Part shown: positions 6,070-8,696 of the stretch, in pieces
Layout: each line of letters opens with the position of its first letter
How positions within the stretch are numbered: position 1 is the first letter of the stretch
Assembly: GCA_014239005.1 (NCBI GenBank)
Contig: JABAAA010000041.1
Location: forward strand, 1 to 8,696
DNA: 8,696 nt
Direction of reading: 5' to 3'
Source: Alphaproteobacteria bacterium
GTDB lineage: Bacteria > Pseudomonadota > Alphaproteobacteria > JABAAW01
Notes under the pieces: generated by a model
Told to the model about the DNA's origin: nothing
The model's input: the letters and a program-made list of their open reading frames with translations, nothing else
The model's database searches: none
Translations under genes and position numbers: made by a program

Positions 6070-6145
6070 CGGCGGAGAAGGGATATATTTTTTTGTACGA
6101 GTAGTTATAAAAACCCGTCTATACAACCCCCTCTGGCGAAAAAAC

Positions 6146-6154
6146 CAAGCTAGC
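6146..6154 (+). repeat. Left arm of a 9-base inverted repeat
   Basis: CAAGCTAGC is matched exactly, inverted, by GCTAGCTTG at 6321-6329, enclosing 166 bases of AT-rich DNA. The match does not extend beyond nine bases, and each arm contains the palindrome GCTAGC. Confidence 0.45.
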
Positions 6155-6320
6155 GCGAACACATAACTAATATCTTTAATTCGTGGATAATTTTTTTCTC
6201 ACGAGGCAAGATTTTGTTCTAATAGGATTGTCCTCTTCTACCATGCCCTCGTAGTTCATAGGAGAATTTTTACTCTTTCTTCCGCTTTCTCGTGCCTTTT
6301 TTCATGCAGGGAGTCGATGT

Positions 6321-6329
6321 GCTAGCTTG
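6321..6329 (-). repeat. Right arm of the 9-base inverted repeat
   Basis: GCTAGCTTG, the exact reverse complement of 6146-6154. Pairing of the two arms would close a large loop; the length is close to what chance can give in a region of this size. Confidence 0.45.
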
Positions 6330-6365
6330 ATAATTTATTTATATTTTATTTCTTTGCAGTCTCAC

Positions 6366-6998
6366 TCAATGAGCGAAGATGTCCTGCTCGCGCCAGCCCG
6401 CCAAATCTAACTGCACGCGCGCCGGCAAGGCGTCGAAACACTGCTGCGCCAAGGCAATCCTGCCCTCGCGTTCCAAGATCGCGTCTAACTTTTCCTTGAT
6501 CGCAAGCAAATAGGCGACATCCGCCGCGGCGTAATGCTTCTGCGCCTCGCTCAAACGCTCGCGTCCCCAGTCCGAACTCTGCTGCTTTTTCGACAGATCA
6601 ACCTCCAACAACTCACGGCACAAATCCTTCAACCCATGCGCACCCGAATAGCTGCGCGCAATCTTCGAGGCAATCTTCGTGCAATACACAGGCGCCGTGT
6701 TGATCGACAAACCCTGTTGCAACACCGCTAGGTCGAAACGCGCGTAGTGAAAAATTTTGATCCGACGCTCGTCCTCTAACAAGGCGCGAAGCCGCGGCGC
6801 CTCGCGCTGTCCGGCAGCGATCCGCACAAGGTGGGAGATGCCGCTGTCGTCGCACAGCTGGACAAGGCACAAACGATCGCGCGTCATGATCTCCAAGCCC
6901 GTCGTCTCCGTGTCGACGGCGACCAGCTCCGAAAAGCTCACGTTTTCAGGTAGATCTCCCTCGTGCAAAAAAATTCGCTTGGCTAAAGATGGCGGCAC
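6366..6998 (-). CDS. nrnC: NrnC-type nano-RNase / short RNase D-like DEDDy 3'-5' exoribonuclease
   Basis: Predicted to degrade very short RNA oligonucleotides (2-5 nt) to mononucleotides, the job of oligoribonuclease in Gammaproteobacteria; NrnC was described in Bartonella and is typical of Alphaproteobacteria. The 210-residue product has all DEDDy residues: D29 and E31 in VDTETTGL, D89 in HYARFDLAVL, and Y156 and D160 in YAAADVAYL. There is no HRDC domain, unlike full-length RNase D (about 375 aa). Strings typical of NrnC include GQREAP, KIFHYARFDLAVL, TKIASKIAR, SKKQQSSDW and the C-terminal DIFAH. The start is a GTG at 6998; the fumarase stop lies in the same frame upstream and no other usual start codon lies between. 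No Shine-Dalgarno is apparent. It sits 24 bases after the fumarase stop on the same strand and is probably co-transcribed. Confidence 0.92.
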   Translation of the reverse strand: MPPSLAKRIFLHEGDLPENVSFSELVAVDTETTGLEIMTRDRLCLVQLCDDSGISHLVRIAAGQREAPRLRALLEDERRIKIFHYARFDLAVLQQGLSINTAPVYCTKIASKIARSYSGAHGLKDLCRELLEVDLSKKQQSSDWGRERLSEAQKHYAAADVAYLLAIKEKLDAILEREGRIALAQQCFDALPARVQLDLAGWREQDIFAH

Positions 6999-7022
6999 GG
7001 CAACGAAAACGCTTGATGCCCG

Positions 7023-8696
7023 TCAGTGCTGATCGCTCGCGCCGCGGTAGTCGAGCGCGCTGAAAAAATCGTTGCCCTTGTCGTCGATGACGACGAAGGC
7101 AGGAAAAGCTTCGACCTCGATGCGACGCACCGCTTCCATGCCAAGATCGCCATACTCCAACGTCTCGACCTTGCGGATGCAATCCTGCGCCAAGCGCGCC
7201 GCCGAGCCCCCGATCGAGCCCAGATAAAAGCCGCCGTAAGTGCGACACGCCTCGCGCACCTCCTTCGCTCGGTTGCCTTTCGCCAGCATCACCATCGAGC
7301 CCCCCAAGGCTTGAAACTCGGCGACATAGCCGTCCATGCGTCCCGCCGTCGTCGGACCGAACGAGCCCGACGCATAACCCTCAGGCGTCTTCGCAGGACC
7401 CGCGTAATAGACGGGATGATCCTTGAAATACTGCGGCAAACCCTCCCCGCGCTGCACTCGCCCACGCAGCCGCGCGTGCGCAGCGTCGCGCGCAACGACG
7501 ATCGGACCGCTCAGCGAAAGCCGCGTCTTGACAGGATGACGCGAGAGCTCGCGGCAAATCTGCTCCATCGGGCGCGTCAGATCGATCGGCACAACCTTCC
7601 CTTGCGGCGGCGCCTGATCGGGCAGGAAGCGCGCGGGGTCATGCTCCAAGGCTTCCAAAAACACGCCATCGCGCGAAATCTTTCCCAACGCTTGACGATC
7701 CGCCGAGCACGACACGCTCAAGGCAATCGGCAAGGAGGCTCCATGGCGAGGCAGACGAATCACGCGCACATCGTGACAATAGTACTTGCCGCCGAACTGC
7801 GCGCCGATCCCCATCCGTTGCGTCATCTGTAAGATCTCTTGCTCCATGCCGAGATCGCGAAAGGCGCGTCCCTCCTCGCCGCCTTGTTGCGGCAAGCCGT
7901 CCAAATAGTGCGTCGATGCAAGCTTCGCCGTCTTCAGCGTGAACTCCGCAGAAGTGCCGCCGATCACGATCGCCAAATGGTACGGAGGACAGGCCGCCGT
8001 GCCTAGCGTGCGAATCTTCTCGTCCAAAAAGGACAGCAAGCGCGTGCGCTCCAAGATCGACGGTGGCGGCTGGTAGAGAAAACTCTTGTTCGCAGAACCC
8101 CCACCCTTCGCCACAAACAGAAAACGATAACAAAGCGAGCCCTCAGGTGAATCGTCCGCGTAAAGCTCGATCTGCGCAGGCAGGTTGCTGCGCGTGTTCT
8201 TCTCTTCAAACATGTCAAGCGGCGAAAGCTGGCTGTAGCGCAGGTTCTTCTCGCGGTAGGCGCAGTAGATGCCGTGCGCCAGTGCCGATTCGTCGCGGGA
8301 AAAAATCTTCTCTCGCACGCTTTCTTGTCCGTTGTCTTGCGTGTTTTCAGGCGAGGAAACGCACCATACCCGCGCTCCCTTTTTGCCCATGACCAGGGCT
8401 GTTCCTGTATCCTGACACATGGGTAGCAAGCCGCCCGCGGCGATGTTCGCGTTCTTCAGCAAGTCGTAGACGACGAAACGGTCGTTGTCCGAGGCTTCCT
8501 TGTCTTGTAAAATCTTCGCAAGCTGCTCCAAATGGCTGCTGCGCAGGAAGTGGTTGATCTCTTGAAACGCTTCGCTTGCCAAATGCGACAAGGCGTGTCT
8601 GTCGAGCGTCAATACCTTCTCGCCGTCGAGCGTGCGCTCGGACACCAAGCCCTTCGCCTCTTCCAGCTGACGGTAGACAGTCTTGTCTTCGCCCAG
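7023..8696 (-). CDS. Fumarate hydratase class I (iron-sulfur, FumA/FumB type); 5' end outside window
   Basis: Catalyses reversible hydration of fumarate to malate in the TCA cycle, with a [4Fe-4S] cluster that makes this class oxygen-sensitive. The frame is open to the window edge; 557 residues are visible, and matching E. coli FumA (548 aa) suggests only about a dozen are missing. The TTG at 8648 is not the start because homology ([16 protein letters not shown]) continues upstream. Alpha and beta domains are fused. The cluster cysteines lie in [16 protein letters not shown] and SVSCSADR; spacing of the last two (94) equals E. coli, but the first two are 142 apart instead of 119 because of insertions after GKKGARVW and in the LYADDSPEG loop. 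Other conserved strings are [61 protein letters not shown] and DDKGNDFF. nrnC follows 24 bases downstream. Confidence 0.95.
   Translation of the reverse strand: MGEDKTVYRQLEEAKGLVSERTLDGEKVLTLDRHALSHLASEAFQEINHFLRSSHLEQLAKILQDKEASDNDRFVVYDLLKNANIAAGGLLPMCQDTGTALVMGKKGARVWCVSSPENTQDNGQESVREKIFSRDESALAHGIYCAYREKNLRYSQLSPLDMFEEKNTRSNLPAQIELYADDSPEGSLCYRFLFVAKGGGSANKSFLYQPPPSILERTRLLSFLDEKIRTLGTAACPPYHLAIVIGGTSAEFTLKTAKLASTHYLDGLPQQGGEEGRAFRDLGMEQEILQMTQRMGIGAQFGGKYYCHDVRVIRLPRHGASLPIALSVSCSADRQALGKISRDGVFLEALEHDPARFLPDQAPPQGKVVPIDLTRPMEQICRELSRHPVKTRLSLSGPIVVARDAAHARLRGRVQRGEGLPQYFKDHPVYYAGPAKTPEGYASGSFGPTTAGRMDGYVAEFQALGGSMVMLAKGNRAKEVREACRTYGGFYLGSIGGSAARLAQDCIRKVETLEYGDLGMEAVRRIEVEAFPAFVVIDDKGNDFFSALDYRGASDQH

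Larger units (their letters stand above)
6070..6365. other. AT-rich intergenic region between converging yraN and nrnC
   Basis: About 296 bases without a supported gene, clearly richer in A and T than all flanking DNA, with several T-runs and a TATTTATATTTTATT stretch near the right end. There is no stem-loop-plus-T-run convincing enough to call a terminator for either strand; T7 at about 6090 follows only weak pairing around the yraN stop. The longest internal reading frame noticed is 27 codons (6176-6259, minus) without a ribosome binding site. A pair of 9-base inverted repeats spans most of the region. It could hold terminators, a small RNA or a decayed insertion. Confidence 0.6.

Noticed and set aside
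6176..6259. 27-codon minus-strand frame in the AT-rich spacer
   Set aside because: No ribosome binding site, no recognisable similarity, and such short frames are expected by chance.
7026..7832. 268-codon plus-strand open frame opposite the fumarase gene
   Set aside because: It is Arg/His/Ala-rich antisense shadow of strongly conserved fumarase sequence, a common result of GC-rich codon use.
1..8696. CRISPR array, transposon, phage or defence system
   Set aside because: No regularly spaced repeats, terminal inverted repeats with a transposase, or defence-type domains were seen on either strand.

Overview
The window is chromosomal DNA, almost certainly from an alphaproteobacterium. The evidence is a short DEDDy exonuclease of the alphaproteobacterial NrnC type, an overlapping coaBC-dut pair, an LpoA-like lipoprotein gene divergent from rsmI-yraN, and a tRNA-Pro gene without an encoded CCA end. 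Coding DNA is visibly GC-rich; the order or genus cannot be named from this stretch alone. I see no transposase, integrase, phage gene, CRISPR array or defence gene. This is a housekeeping region with some unusual local details rather than an obvious new system.

Left block (1-2100, plus strand): the 3' part of coaBC (coenzyme A synthesis), dut (dUTPase) and a zinc-type L-asparaginase of the Rhizobium etli AnsA/ReAV class. The three are packed with a 4-bp overlap and then a 1-base gap, so they look like one translationally coupled operon. Converging on it is a nitrilase-superfamily amidase of the Nit1 / deaminated-glutathione amidase type (about 2129-3004, minus). Upstream of that, also on the minus strand, is tRNA-Pro(GGG) (3102-3175), and before it a lipoprotein resembling penicillin-binding-protein activators (3257-4771).

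Middle block (4772-6069): a 75-base divergent spacer separates the lipoprotein gene from rsmI-yraN on the plus strand. rsmI encodes the 16S rRNA C1402 2'-O-methyltransferase; yraN is a UPF0102 nuclease-fold protein, overlaps rsmI by 4 bp and has its own strong Shine-Dalgarno. yraN carries a hexanucleotide G-tract repeat that codes for a Gly-Leu loop and has the form of a G-quadruplex motif.

Right block (6070-8696): about 300 bases of AT-rich non-coding DNA lie between converging transcription units. Then, on the minus strand, come nrnC (nano-RNase/RNase D-like) and, transcribed ahead of it, a class I iron-sulfur fumarase gene whose 5' end runs off the window. The fumarase has an insertion of about 19 residues compared with E. 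coli FumA.
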